From NCBI GenBank assembly GCA_963778225.1, contig CAVZTR010000001.1, positions 1-64,000 of the forward strand: DNA of 64,000 bases, given 5' to 3'. Shown in pieces: positions 52,322 through 62,701 of this stretch. The notes under the pieces were generated by a model. The model did no database searches. It worked only from the letters and a program-made list of their open reading frames with translations, and was not told the DNA's origin. The stretch comes from JAGVSR01 sp963778225. Lineage in GTDB: Bacteria; Pseudomonadota; Alphaproteobacteria; Rhizobiales; Hyphomicrobiaceae. The position numbers were made by a program, and so were the translations under genes. How positions within the stretch are numbered: position 1 is the first letter of the stretch; the number at the start of each line of letters is the position of its first letter.

Positions 52322-53077
52322 ATGGACCAGACCCTTCTCCGGCCGATCATGCGGGACGCTCACGTGATGCCGATTGCCGGAGATGCGTTGGTCGTTCGCC
52401 GCGACGGCCGCACACTGCTCGATCGTGCGGCGCTTACGGTCGCGCATGGCGCAGGCGTGACGGTCATCATTGGTCCGAACGGTGCGGGCAAAAGTTTGCT
52501 GATTCGCGCATTGGCCGGTCTGGTTCTTCCGGATCTGGGGCGTGTCACGTGGGCGGGGTCCCTTCCGGATCGCAGGCGCGCGCGTCGAACGGGATTCGTC
52601 CTCCAGCGCCCGGTCATGCTGCGGCGGACGGCGCTCGACAATCTCGTTTATGTTCTGAAGTTGAACGGCCACGGTGATGCAGCAGCGCGCGCAATCGCCA
52701 TGCAGCACCTCTCGGATCATGGTCTTGCGCGCGTCGCGGGGACAAATGCGCAGCGCCTGTCGGGCGGTGAGCAGCAACGGCTCGCGCTTCTGCGGGCGTT
52801 GGTTCTGGAGCCCGAAGTGCTGTTTCTCGACGAGCCGGCAGCCAACCTCGATCCCGCGTCCACACTGGCGATCGAACGGCAGTTGAATGCGGCCGTGGAG
52901 CAGGGATTACGTGTGGTGCTGGTCACACAGGACTTGGCGCAAGCGCGGCGACTGGCTGATGAGATCGTGTTCCTGCACAAGGGCAAGGTTCTGGAGCAGG
53001 GGGAAGCTCACGAGTTTTTCAGAGCGCCCGCGACGGCAGAGGCGCGCGCGTTCCTGGCGGGTGAATTGGTCCTTTGA
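52322..53077 (+). CDS. tupC: Tungstate ABC transporter ATP-binding protein
   Basis: The 251-residue ATPase has Walker A GPNGAGKS (about residue 58), the Q-loop in FVLQRPVMLRRTALDNL, the signature LSGGEQQRL, Walker B VLFLDEPAANLD, and the switch His replaced by Gln (VLVTQDLAQA). The Gln at the H-loop is also seen in some TupC-like proteins but is worth noting. The ATG at 52322 begins one base after the tupB stop. Confidence 0.9.
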   Translation: MDQTLLRPIMRDAHVMPIAGDALVVRRDGRTLLDRAALTVAHGAGVTVIIGPNGAGKSLLIRALAGLVLPDLGRVTWAGSLPDRRRARRTGFVLQRPVMLRRTALDNLVYVLKLNGHGDAAARAIAMQHLSDHGLARVAGTNAQRLSGGEQQRLALLRALVLEPEVLFLDEPAANLDPASTLAIERQLNAAVEQGLRVVLVTQDLAQARRLADEIVFLHKGKVLEQGEAHEFFRAPATAEARAFLAGELVL

Positions 53078-53092
53078 ACCGAGGAGTGTCTC

Positions 53093-53923
53093 ATGCAGGT
53101 CCGTGGCCGATGGATGCTGTCATGGACGGCCGCTGTGCTCGTGATGGTTGCTGCCGGATTGGCGCAATCTGCCGAGCGGTTCATCGTTCTGCAATCGACG
53201 ACATCGACGGAAAACTCGGGGCTGTTTGATCATCTGCTGCCCATTTTCACGGCGAAGACGGGCATCGAGGTGCGCGTCGTGGCGGTGGGTACGGGTCAGG
53301 CGATCAAGAACGCGGCGAATGGCGACGGCGATGTGCTGCTCGTGCACGACCGCACGGCGGAGGACACGTTCGTTGCGGACGGCTTTGGCGTGAAGCGGTT
53401 CGACGTGATGTACAATGACTTCGTGATCGCGGGGCCTGCGTCCGATCCGGCAAAGATTGCTGGCGAGACGGATGCCGCCGCCGCGTTGGGGAAGATCGCC
53501 GCGGCGAACGCACCCTTTGTTTCGCGCGGGGACGACAGCGGGACGCACAAGGCGGAGCTGCGATTGTGGAAGGCCGCGGGTGTGGACGTGAAGGCTGCGT
53601 CGGGTACGTGGTATCGCGAGGCCGGGCAGGGGATGGGCGCGACGATCAATGTCGCGTCAGGTTCGAACGCTTACGTGCTGAGCGATCGCGCTACTTGGTC
53701 GGCGTTCAAGAATAAGGGCGAGTTAAAAATACTCGTGCAGGGAGATCCGCGGCTCTTCAATCCGTACGGTGTGATCCTCGTCAATCCGGGCAAGCATCCG
53801 AACGTGAAGGCCGCGGAAGGGCAAGCGTTCATCGATTGGATCATTTCGCCCGAGGGACAGGCTGCGATCGCGGCGTTCAGGATTGAGGGCGAGCAGCAGT
53901 TCTTTCCGGCTGCGAAGCCGTGA
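53093..53923 (+). CDS. tupA: Periplasmic tungstate-binding protein
   Basis: The 276-residue protein has a signal peptide (cleavage near LAQSA-ER, residue about 27). The TupA oxyanion-binding motif TTSTENSGL lies close to the mature N-terminus, and a second motif FVSRGDDSGTHKAE follows. These patterns separate TupA from the molybdate protein ModA. The C-terminus is typical (NPYGVILVNPGKHP, then FIDWIISPEGQAAI). AGGAGTG precedes the ATG. Its 3' end overlaps the convergent mobB gene by 47 bases. Confidence 0.93.
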   Translation: MQVRGRWMLSWTAAVLVMVAAGLAQSAERFIVLQSTTSTENSGLFDHLLPIFTAKTGIEVRVVAVGTGQAIKNAANGDGDVLLVHDRTAEDTFVADGFGVKRFDVMYNDFVIAGPASDPAKIAGETDAAAALGKIAAANAPFVSRGDDSGTHKAELRLWKAAGVDVKAASGTWYREAGQGMGATINVASGSNAYVLSDRATWSAFKNKGELKILVQGDPRLFNPYGVILVNPGKHPNVKAAEGQAFIDWIISPEGQAAIAAFRIEGEQQFFPAAKP

Positions 53924-54464
53924 GGCCGACGCCGACGGCCCGTGTGATGAAGTCCGCTATGCCGCCAATGTCGTCGAGCGAGAACAGCGGCAGCGTGCCG
54001 TGATCCGTCTCGTGATCTGATGCAATCGCGATGATGGTCGGATCTTTCGGGGCCAGGAAACGGCGGTCTTGCTGGGTGGAGCGGCGCGCTTCGATCTTTG
54101 GGATGTTTGCGGTCTTGTAGCCTTCGACGATGACGAGATCGGAGGGCGAGAGCCAGGTGAAGATTTCGTCGAGATTGGGTTCCGGCTCGTCCTTCAATTC
54201 GTGCATCATGGCCCAACGTTTGCCGCCGACGACGACCACTTCGCCGGCGCCGGCGCGGCGATGGCGAGCACTGTCGGTTTCCTGATCGTCGACCTGGAAT
54301 TCGTGGTGCGCGTGCTTGATGCTCGCGACCTTGAGGCCACGGCGCGTGAATTCTTCAATGAGACGCACGGTCAGCGTCGTCTTGCCGGACTTCTTCCATC
54401 CGGCGATGCCGATCACGGGCGTTTTGAGGGCGGATTTCATCGGTCGGTTTTCTATCAGGTCCAT
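53877..54464 (-). CDS. mobB: Molybdopterin-guanine dinucleotide biosynthesis protein B
   Basis: The 195-residue GTP-binding protein has P-loop GWKKSGKTTL near residue 21. Further blocks are VASIKHAHHEFQVDD, VVVGGKRWAMMHEL and PSDLVIVEGYK. It assists MobA in making the bis-MGD cofactor. The ATG at 54464 follows the mobA stop directly, so the two are coupled. The C-terminal coding end overlaps tupA on the other strand. The product serves bis-MGD enzymes such as the formate dehydrogenase; AOR itself uses a pterin without the guanine dinucleotide. Confidence 0.9.
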   Translation of the reverse strand: MDLIENRPMKSALKTPVIGIAGWKKSGKTTLTVRLIEEFTRRGLKVASIKHAHHEFQVDDQETDSARHRRAGAGEVVVVGGKRWAMMHELKDEPEPNLDEIFTWLSPSDLVIVEGYKTANIPKIEARRSTQQDRRFLAPKDPTIIAIASDHETDHGTLPLFSLDDIGGIADFITRAVGVGLTASQPERTAARPQS

Positions 54465-54465
54465 G

Positions 54466-55116
54466 TCATCCGGCAAGCAGGTGGCGGGCTTCGGCCAATT
54501 CTTCCGGTGTGTTGGCGTTGAAGAAGGGATCGACAGAGCGGCCCTTCAGATGAGTAAACGGAAATTCGACGGGGACCGTTCCGTGACGGTCGGTCCAGGC
54601 GAGGACCTTGCGGGTACCGGCGTGGAGTGCTTGCTCCAGGTCGTCGGCGAGCGCGACGGGCCAGAGACCGATAACGGGGTGGAGTTCGCCGCCGGATTGG
54701 GCGAGCGCGATTGAGCCTGACGCGTTCGCGAGGCCCTGCTGGAGCTTTGTTACGAGATCGGCGGGCAGGAAGGGTGCGTCGGTGGAAACGCTGACGACAT
54801 GCGTTGCGTCGGGCGCGTTGACGATCGACCAGCGCAGGCCCGCAAGGATGCCGGCAAGCGGACCGGCATAGCCTTCGATGGTGTCGGGGACAACCGGCAG
54901 ATCGAACGACGCGAAGCGGGCGGGGTCGCCGTTGGCGTTAATGACGAGGCGGCCGGCTTGCGGGGTGAGGCGCTCGATCACGTGGCCGAGCATCGGCTTG
55001 CCGCTCAAGTCAAGCAGCCCCTTGTCGCCGCGGCCGGCCGCAAACGCGTCGCTCATCCGGCGCGATTGTCCGCCAGCGAGAAGGAGGCCCGTGGGCTTGG
55101 TCTCAGCATCAATCAT
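54466..55116 (-). CDS. mobA: Molybdenum cofactor guanylyltransferase
   Basis: The 216-residue protein attaches GMP to molybdopterin. It has the nucleotidyltransferase motif LLLAGGQSRRM (about residues 10-20), GDKGLLDLSGKPMLGHVIERL, the metal-binding VSTDAPFLPADLV, and the C-terminal FFNANTPEELAEA. The start at 55116 overlaps the GNAT stop by 8 bases, which fixes it. Confidence 0.93.
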   Translation of the reverse strand: MIDAETKPTGLLLAGGQSRRMSDAFAAGRGDKGLLDLSGKPMLGHVIERLTPQAGRLVINANGDPARFASFDLPVVPDTIEGYAGPLAGILAGLRWSIVNAPDATHVVSVSTDAPFLPADLVTKLQQGLANASGSIALAQSGGELHPVIGLWPVALADDLEQALHAGTRKVLAWTDRHGTVPVEFPFTHLKGRSVDPFFNANTPEELAEARHLLAG

Positions 55117-55570
55117 CGTAGGTCGTCTCGATGTTGCGCCGATAGACGATGAAACCGGAGTGGCGGGCCAATTGGTCGTAGACCTGCCGCGCCGCCGCGT
55201 TGCTTTCATGCGTGAGCCAGTACACTCGACCTCCCGTGACGAGGTCAGCGCGTGCGTAGACCGCTTCGATCAAGGCACGTCCCACACCATTGCCGCGCGA
55301 TTGCGGGTCGACGAAAAGATCCTGCAAGTAGCAGGTCTGATTTTCCAGCCAGGTGGAGAGGTGGAAGAGATAGTGCGTGATGCCGATCACGGTTCCATCT
55401 TTCTCCGCCACGAGCCCGAAGACCGGTTCGCGGTCATCCAGCAACCGTTGCCACGTCGCTTCGGTCACCGCCTGCGGGAGATCGACACCATAGAAGGCCT
55501 GGTAGGCGCGCCAAAGTTCGGCCCATCGCAAGTGGTCGGCAGGTTGAATTGGACGGACAGAGACTTGCAT
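55109..55570 (-). CDS. GNAT-family N-acetyltransferase
   Basis: The 153-residue protein has the GNAT fold: an N-terminal VSVRPIQPADHLRWAELW, motif A with acetyl-CoA binding LQDLFVDPQSRGNGVGRALIEAVYARA, and a C-terminal SNAAARQVYDQLARHSGFIVYRR. The substrate is unknown. It overlaps mobA by 8 bases and lies between fdhD and mobA. Its place inside a cofactor operon may reflect a shared transcript only, or a real role in amine acetylation. Confidence 0.85.
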   Translation of the reverse strand: MQVSVRPIQPADHLRWAELWRAYQAFYGVDLPQAVTEATWQRLLDDREPVFGLVAEKDGTVIGITHYLFHLSTWLENQTCYLQDLFVDPQSRGNGVGRALIEAVYARADLVTGGRVYWLTHESNAAARQVYDQLARHSGFIVYRRNIETTYDD

Positions 55571-55576
55571 TGGTCT

Positions 55577-56464
55577 TCAATCCGCGTCTGCATGCGCGCC
55601 CTTGCGGGCGTGTTTCTTGTCTTCTTCATCGACGCGGGCGAGGTCAGCGTCGAAGATGATGCGCTGTTCTCCCGAAACGCAGACGAAGCGCTTTCCGCGA
55701 GCGCGTCCGATGAGGGTCAGTCCAGCTTTCTTCGCTAGATCGACGCCCCAGGCGGTAAAGCCCGAGCGCGACACGAGAATGGGAATGCCCATTTTCACGG
55801 TCTTGATCACCATCTCGGAGGTAAGGCGGCCGGTGGTGTAGAAGATCTTGTCGTCGGGCGCGATGCCGTTGAGCAGCATGTAGCCGGCGATCTTGTCGAC
55901 AGCGTTGTGGCGGCCGACGTCTTCCATGTAGATCGCGGGGCGGTCTTCCTGGCAAAGCACGCAGCCGTGGATTGCGCCGGCTTTGAGGTAGAGGCTTGGA
56001 GCAGTGTTGATCTTGCGCGTGAGGGAATAGAGCCACGAGGTTTTGAGCCGCGCGTCGGCGGAGAGCTTGACCTTGTCGAACTCTTCCATCAGATCGCCGA
56101 AAACGGTGCCCTGGGCGCAGCCGGACGTTTGCACCTTCTTCTTCAGCTTCTCTTCGTAGTCGGTCTTGCGCGCGGTGCGGACGACGATGGTCTCGATATC
56201 GTCGTCGTAGTCGATGCCGGTGATTTCGTCGTCGGCGCGCAGCATGTTCTGGTTGAGGAGATAGCCGACGGCGAGCAGATCGGGGTGATCGCCGATGGTC
56301 ATCAGAGTCACGATTTCGCGCGCGTTGAGGAAAAGTGTCAGCGGGCGTTCGGTGACAACGTCGGTGACGACCTGGTTGCCGTCATGATCCAGGCCCGCGA
56401 CAGGAACCGACAACCTTGGATCGTCGGGGTTGGGGCAGACCATGAACTCTTCGAGATTCTTCAC
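55577..56464 (-). CDS. fdhD: Formate dehydrogenase accessory sulfurtransferase FdhD
   Basis: The 295-residue protein transfers sulfur to the metal of the formate dehydrogenase cofactor. Visible blocks are LFLNAREIVTLMTIGDHPDLLAVGYLLNQNML, TSGCAQGTVFGDL (which has one Cys and no CxxC, as in other alphaproteobacterial FdhD), YMEDVGRHNAVDKIAGYML and FYTTGRLTSEMVIK. The start is GTG. It lies downstream of fdhA with a hairpin between them and is probably part of the same unit as the mobA and mobB genes. Confidence 0.93.
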   Translation of the reverse strand: MKNLEEFMVCPNPDDPRLSVPVAGLDHDGNQVVTDVVTERPLTLFLNAREIVTLMTIGDHPDLLAVGYLLNQNMLRADDEITGIDYDDDIETIVVRTARKTDYEEKLKKKVQTSGCAQGTVFGDLMEEFDKVKLSADARLKTSWLYSLTRKINTAPSLYLKAGAIHGCVLCQEDRPAIYMEDVGRHNAVDKIAGYMLLNGIAPDDKIFYTTGRLTSEMVIKTVKMGIPILVSRSGFTAWGVDLAKKAGLTLIGRARGKRFVCVSGEQRIIFDADLARVDEEDKKHARKGAHADAD

Positions 56465-56485
56465 GGGTCAGCCCTCTAAGGTCGA

Positions 56486-56513
56486 CGCCTTGCCGCCGGT
56501 TGACGGCAAGGCG
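56486..56513. other. Perfect hairpin between fdhA and fdhD
   Basis: CGCCTTGCCG and CGGCAAGGCG form a perfect 10-bp stem around CCGGTTGA. No T-run follows on the minus strand. It probably reduces read-through or stabilises the fdhA mRNA, and is not a full terminator. Confidence 0.55.
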
Positions 56514-56520
56514 CTAATCG

Positions 56521-59301
56521 TCATTCCGCGGCTTCGGCAGCGGCTTTTGCGAGTTCGACCTTGGCGGCGCAGAACTTGAACTCGGGGATCTTGCCGTAGG
56601 GGTCGAGTTGCGGGTTGGTGAGCATGTTGGCCGAGGCTTCCGCGAAGCAGAACGGGATGAACACCATGCCCTCGGCGACTTCGCGGTCTTGGCGGGCGCG
56701 CAGGAGAACTTCACCGCGGCGCGTGGAGACGCGGATGAAGTCGCCCGGCGAAATGCCGAGCTTGCGCATGTCGTGGATGCTCATACCAGCGACGGCTTCC
56801 GGCTCGATGGCGTCGAGCGTGGTGGCGCGGCGCGTCATGGAACCGGTGTGCCAATGCTCGAGCATGCGGCCGGTGGTGAGGACGAACGGGTAATCCGCGT
56901 CGGGCAGTTCGGCCGGCGGCGAGACATCGGCGGGGACGATGCGGGCGCGGCCGGACTTCGTCGGGAACTTGTCGCCGAAGATGATCTCGTTGCCTGGCAC
57001 GTCGGGGGAGTCGACCGGATAGGTGACTGAGTTTTCGCGGTCCACGCGTTCCCAGGTGATGTTCTTCAGGGATGGCATGCAGGATGCCATCTCGTCGAAC
57101 ACTTCGCTGGGGTGCTGGTAGTTCCAGTTGAGACCGACCCCGCGCGCGATGTGCTGGATCAGTTCCCAATCCTGACGCGCCTCGCCCGGCGGGTTGACCA
57201 CGGGGCGGGCCATCTGAACCTGGCGGTTTGTGTTGGTGAAGGTGCCCCACTTTTCGGCGTGCGCGGAGGCGGGCAGCACCACATCGGCGTGGAAGGCGGT
57301 CTCGGTGAGGAAGATGTCCTGCACGACGAGGTGCTCGAGCTTGGCGAGCGCCTCGCGGGCATGCGCTGCGTCGGGGTCGGACATCGCAGGGTTTTCACCG
57401 TGAATGTACATGCCCTTCACGTTGCCGTTGAGGATCGCCTTGATGATCTCGACGACGGTGAGGCCCTTCTGACCGGAGAGTTCGCGTCCGTAAAGTTCTT
57501 CGTAGAACTGCTTGGCCTGTGGATCTTCGACCGAGATGTAGTCGGGATAGACCATCGGGATGAGGCCGGCGTCGGATGCGCCTTGCACGTTGTTCTGGCC
57601 GCGCAGGGGGTGCAGCCCGGTACCCGGACGGCCGATCTGTCCGGTGACGAGGGCGAGTGCGATGAGGCAGCGGGAGTTGTCCGTGCCGTGGACGTGCTGC
57701 GAGACGCCCATGCCCCAGAAGATCATCGACGACTTCGCCTTCGCGTAAAGGCGCGCGACCTCGCGAACAGTCGCGGCGGGAATGCCGCAGACCGGTTCCA
57801 TGGCTTCGGGCGAGTACTCCTTGACCTTCTTCTTCAGCGCTTCGAAGCCCTCGGTGTGGGCTTGGATGTACTGCTGGTCGTAGAGCTTTTCCTCGACGAT
57901 CGTGTGCAGCATGCCGTTGAGCAGCGCGACGTCGGCGCCCGGCTTGAACTGCAGGATGTGCGAGGCGTAGCGCTGGGTGCCACCGAAGCGGCCGCGCGGG
58001 TCCATGATGATGAGCTTGGCACCCTTGCGTGCGGCGTCACGGATGAAGGTGGCGGCGACGGGATGGTTTTCCGACGGCCGCGCGCCGATGATGATGATGA
58101 CTTCGGCGTCCTTGGCGGCCATGAACGGGGCAGTCACGGCGCCGGAGTTCAAGCCTTCCATGAGGGCTGCCACCGACGAGGCGTGGCAAAGACGCGTGCA
58201 GTGGTCGACATTGTTGGTGCCGAAGCCCTGACGGATGAGCTTCTGGAAAAGGTAGGCCTCTTCGTTCGAGCACTTGGCCGAGCCGAAGCCGGCGAGCGCG
58301 TCGCCGCCGTCGCGTTCGAGAATTTTCTTGAGGCCGTCGGCGGCCTTGTCGAGCGCTTCTTCCCAGGTCGCCTTGCGGAAGACGTTCCAGGGGTTGCGCG
58401 GATCGACATCGATGTCGCCGCGCTTGGGCGCGTCATCGCGGCGGATGAGCGGAACGGTCAATCGGTCCGGATGGTGGATGTAGTCGAAGCCGAAGCGGCC
58501 CTTGACGCAGAGGCGGTTCTCGTTCGCCGGGCCGTCGCGGCCATCGACGTAGAGGATCTTGTCATCCTTGACGTAAGCCGTGGTCTGGCAGCCGACGCCG
58601 CAGAACGGGCAGAGCGTATCGACGGCACGTTCCTCGAAGTGGACGCGCTTGCCGTTCGACTTGTCGATGAGGTTTGATTCCATCAGCGCGCCGGTCGGGC
58701 AGGCCTGGACGCACTCGCCGCACGCGACGCAGGTTGAATCGCCCATGCCGGTGTCGAAGTCGAAGACGACTTTGGAGCCGTGACCGCGGTAGGCCATGCC
58801 GATGACGTCGTTGTGCTGCACTTCGCGGCAGGCGCGCACGCACAGGCCGCAATTGATGCAGGCGTCGAGGTTCACGGCGATGGCGGAGTGCGTGTAGTCG
58901 GCTTCTGGTTTGTCGGCGCGAGGGAAGCGGCTCTCGGGCTTGACGTTCATGGCGCCGACCCAGTTCCAGAACTTGGAATTGGGATCGTGGCTGTCGGCCT
59001 TGGCGGGCTGGTCGGCGAGCAACAGTTCGAAGACCATCTCGCGCGATTTCTTGGCGCGCTCGGACGCGGTCTTGACCTTCATGCCGTTGGACGGGATGCG
59101 CTGGCAGGATGCGGCGAGCACGCGCTCGCCTTCGATCTCGACCATGCACGCGCGGCAGTTGCCGTCAGCGCGATAGCCGGGCTCCGGCAACCAGCACAGA
59201 TGCGGGATTTTCGTCTTGTGGCGGTCGGCGACCTGCCAGATGGTCTCGCCTTCTTCGGCTTCCACCATCTTGCCGTCGAGCTCGAACGTGATCTTGGCCA
59301 T
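56521..59301 (-). CDS. fdhA: NAD-dependent formate dehydrogenase alpha subunit (Fdh1A type)
   Basis: The 926-residue enzyme oxidises formate to CO2. An N-terminal [2Fe-2S] domain uses Cys36, 49, 52 and 66. Ferredoxin-like [4Fe-4S] sites lie at Cys148-158 and Cys191-201, and the molybdopterin-domain cluster at CPFCGVGC (231-238) with Cys265. The active-site metal ligand is Cys372, followed by His373 (HCTRLCHASS), where some enzymes have selenocysteine. The C-terminal domain is the bis-MGD-binding fold. The size and the companion subunit match the tungsten-containing FDH1 of Methylorubrum extorquens. The start is fixed by MAKITFELDG. It lies downstream of fdhB. Confidence 0.94.
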   Translation of the reverse strand: MAKITFELDGKMVEAEEGETIWQVADRHKTKIPHLCWLPEPGYRADGNCRACMVEIEGERVLAASCQRIPSNGMKVKTASERAKKSREMVFELLLADQPAKADSHDPNSKFWNWVGAMNVKPESRFPRADKPEADYTHSAIAVNLDACINCGLCVRACREVQHNDVIGMAYRGHGSKVVFDFDTGMGDSTCVACGECVQACPTGALMESNLIDKSNGKRVHFEERAVDTLCPFCGVGCQTTAYVKDDKILYVDGRDGPANENRLCVKGRFGFDYIHHPDRLTVPLIRRDDAPKRGDIDVDPRNPWNVFRKATWEEALDKAADGLKKILERDGGDALAGFGSAKCSNEEAYLFQKLIRQGFGTNNVDHCTRLCHASSVAALMEGLNSGAVTAPFMAAKDAEVIIIIGARPSENHPVAATFIRDAARKGAKLIIMDPRGRFGGTQRYASHILQFKPGADVALLNGMLHTIVEEKLYDQQYIQAHTEGFEALKKKVKEYSPEAMEPVCGIPAATVREVARLYAKAKSSMIFWGMGVSQHVHGTDNSRCLIALALVTGQIGRPGTGLHPLRGQNNVQGASDAGLIPMVYPDYISVEDPQAKQFYEELYGRELSGQKGLTVVEIIKAILNGNVKGMYIHGENPAMSDPDAAHAREALAKLEHLVVQDIFLTETAFHADVVLPASAHAEKWGTFTNTNRQVQMARPVVNPPGEARQDWELIQHIARGVGLNWNYQHPSEVFDEMASCMPSLKNITWERVDRENSVTYPVDSPDVPGNEIIFGDKFPTKSGRARIVPADVSPPAELPDADYPFVLTTGRMLEHWHTGSMTRRATTLDAIEPEAVAGMSIHDMRKLGISPGDFIRVSTRRGEVLLRARQDREVAEGMVFIPFCFAEASANMLTNPQLDPYGKIPEFKFCAAKVELAKAAAEAAE

Positions 59302-59351
59302 GGGTCTCGTCTCTTGCTTCAGCTGGTGCGTGCGGCGGCTGTGACTGACTG

Positions 59352-61064
<1,713 letters not shown>

Positions 61065-61261
61065 GGACGTCCTCGATCTCGAGTTCCGCGGTCGCATCGT
61101 GCGCCGGCGGGTCTTCCCCAGTCAGCAGCTGAGCACAGTGCGAGGCCGCTCAACCGCGCTCCCGTAGTTGGGACGTGGGATGAGCAACCTGGGTATGCCT
61201 GCGCTTTACGCGGTGCACCATGCCCGCTCCAGGTTGTCGCATCAAGAAAGCCGTCCCTTGT

Positions 61262-61284
61262 TTCGATAGAAAAATCCTATCGAA
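61262..61284. promoter_or_regulatory. Perfect inverted repeat upstream of fdhB
   Basis: TTCGATAG-AAAAATC-CTATCGAA is a perfect 8-7-8 palindrome about 200 bases before the fdhB start and about 90 bases after the stop of the AICARFT-like gene. Half-site CGATA resembles parts of known Mo/W-regulator boxes, but the spacing differs. An operator is plausible. Confidence 0.5.
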
Positions 61285-61373
61285 GCACCAAAGCTGATCT
61301 ATCACGGATATAGGTGCCGTGGGCATCGTTGCCAACCTTCTGATCCAGCACTGATTTAGCTGGCGCGCTCGCC

Positions 61374-62393
61374 TCAGTGTCCCGCGAAAACGCGGCCTTT
61401 GGTGTCTGGGACCGTGTGGAAGATGACGTCGAACTGGCGGGCGTGCTCGGCGACTTCCTTGTCATGCACCGATCCGCTGGTGGCGAATACGGCCGCCACC
61501 TTACGGCGCGCCAGAATGTCGAACCCGTCGGCGAAGGCGAAAAAGCTGTCGCTGACGACAGCGGCACCCTTGAGCTGCGCAAGGCGGCGGGTCTGGCGGA
61601 CTTGCTGGACGGCGAGTTCGCACGCGGCCGCGCGTTCCTGCTGGCCAACGGCATTGGCAAGGAGAACCCCGCCCTTGGCTATCGTGATGGTGTTGGAGTT
61701 GCTGGCCGCGCAGACGCCCCAGGCCAGGCACATATCGGTAATGAGGCTCGCATCCCAGGTCTTGGGAAAGCGGGGAACGAAGGTGTTGGCTTCTTGGGTG
61801 AGGGTTCCGCCTCGGATGGTGCGCGAGGCTGCGCCGCTGTCCAAATTGTGACGTCCGGCGTTGGCCAAGGCCGGGTTCACGAGCATGCTGCACTTGCCCT
61901 TCTTGCGCTTGAAGAACACGGAACTGGGCTTGTCGATCTCCGGTGCGGCGATACCGGAAAACGGCCGCAAGTGGGCCATGGCATCGCGCATGGCCAGGGC
62001 AGCAATGCGGGAGATGGGGGTGTTCGTGACCAGGAATGAGCCGAAGGCCGCCCGGTAGTTCGAGTTAATCGCTTGCAGGAGGACCTGATCGGAGGAGCCG
62101 TAAGCTGCTCCTGCAACATTGCCGTGTTCGATCAACACGGCGATGCACGGGACCGCCCCGGTATTCTCCTCGAAAGCCGCGGCGATCCGGATGAGGGCGT
62201 CCATGCCCCGGTCGAGGTCCGTCAGGTTCACCCAACCCATGTCGCCGATCTCGTCCGCAATCGGGGTGCCGGAGACGGTGTGGAACTTGCCAATGGCTAG
62301 AGGATCGCGCGTCCGGCCGTCGAGCACGACGACGGCTTTCTGGTGAGGGTTCTCACCGTATTTGAGAGGGCGGGAAGCGGGGGTGGAGACCAT
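61374..62393 (-). CDS. Standalone AICARFT-like protein
   Basis: The 339-residue protein carries AICAR transformylase features (the PurH C-terminal domain): LKYGENPHQKAVVV at the N-terminus, INSNYRAAFGSFLVTN, the central ASNSNTITIAKGGVLLANAVGQQ, and VVSDSFFAFADG near the end. The catalytic Lys-His pair in KHxNPCG of PurH is here EHGN, with Lys replaced by Glu. There is no IMP cyclohydrolase domain. The position just upstream of fdhB and fdhA suggests a link to formate or formyl-group metabolism. A non-canonical role is likely, because a normal PurH would cover purine synthesis. Confidence 0.8.
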   Translation of the reverse strand: MVSTPASRPLKYGENPHQKAVVVLDGRTRDPLAIGKFHTVSGTPIADEIGDMGWVNLTDLDRGMDALIRIAAAFEENTGAVPCIAVLIEHGNVAGAAYGSSDQVLLQAINSNYRAAFGSFLVTNTPISRIAALAMRDAMAHLRPFSGIAAPEIDKPSSVFFKRKKGKCSMLVNPALANAGRHNLDSGAASRTIRGGTLTQEANTFVPRFPKTWDASLITDMCLAWGVCAASNSNTITIAKGGVLLANAVGQQERAAACELAVQQVRQTRRLAQLKGAAVVSDSFFAFADGFDILARRKVAAVFATSGSVHDKEVAEHARQFDVIFHTVPDTKGRVFAGH

Positions 62394-62701
62394 GGGAACG
62401 AACCTTCATAGAGTGCAGCGGCCAGGACGGGAATCGTCTTTAGCGGTCATCCTAATGCTAACTGCGACGCGGCGCGCGTCCGGAGTGACGCAACCTGCCC
62501 GTCGCGACCTGACATCCGTTTGTCGCGCACGGGGTGCGGCTTGGGGTTGCGAAACTGTTTTCCATGACTGCAGAAGACAATTCCAAACGAATTGCGCTTA
62601 CCCTCATTCGGTGCAATACTCTCAATCTGCTCTCGCATAGTTAATTCACGACTTCTGCACGGTCCTTGGTGCGTTAATGGTGTTTCAATCCGGCAGGCTG
62701 A
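62394..62701. other. Divergent intergenic region
   Basis: About 310 bases separate the AICARFT-like gene from the kinase relic. No gene or clear regulatory repeat was found here. Confidence 0.4.

Noticed and set aside
57112..58677. A 521-codon open frame antisense to fdhA on the plus strand
   Set aside because: The minus strand carries a clear formate dehydrogenase with all ligands. The antisense frame has no domain and reflects high G+C codon bias.
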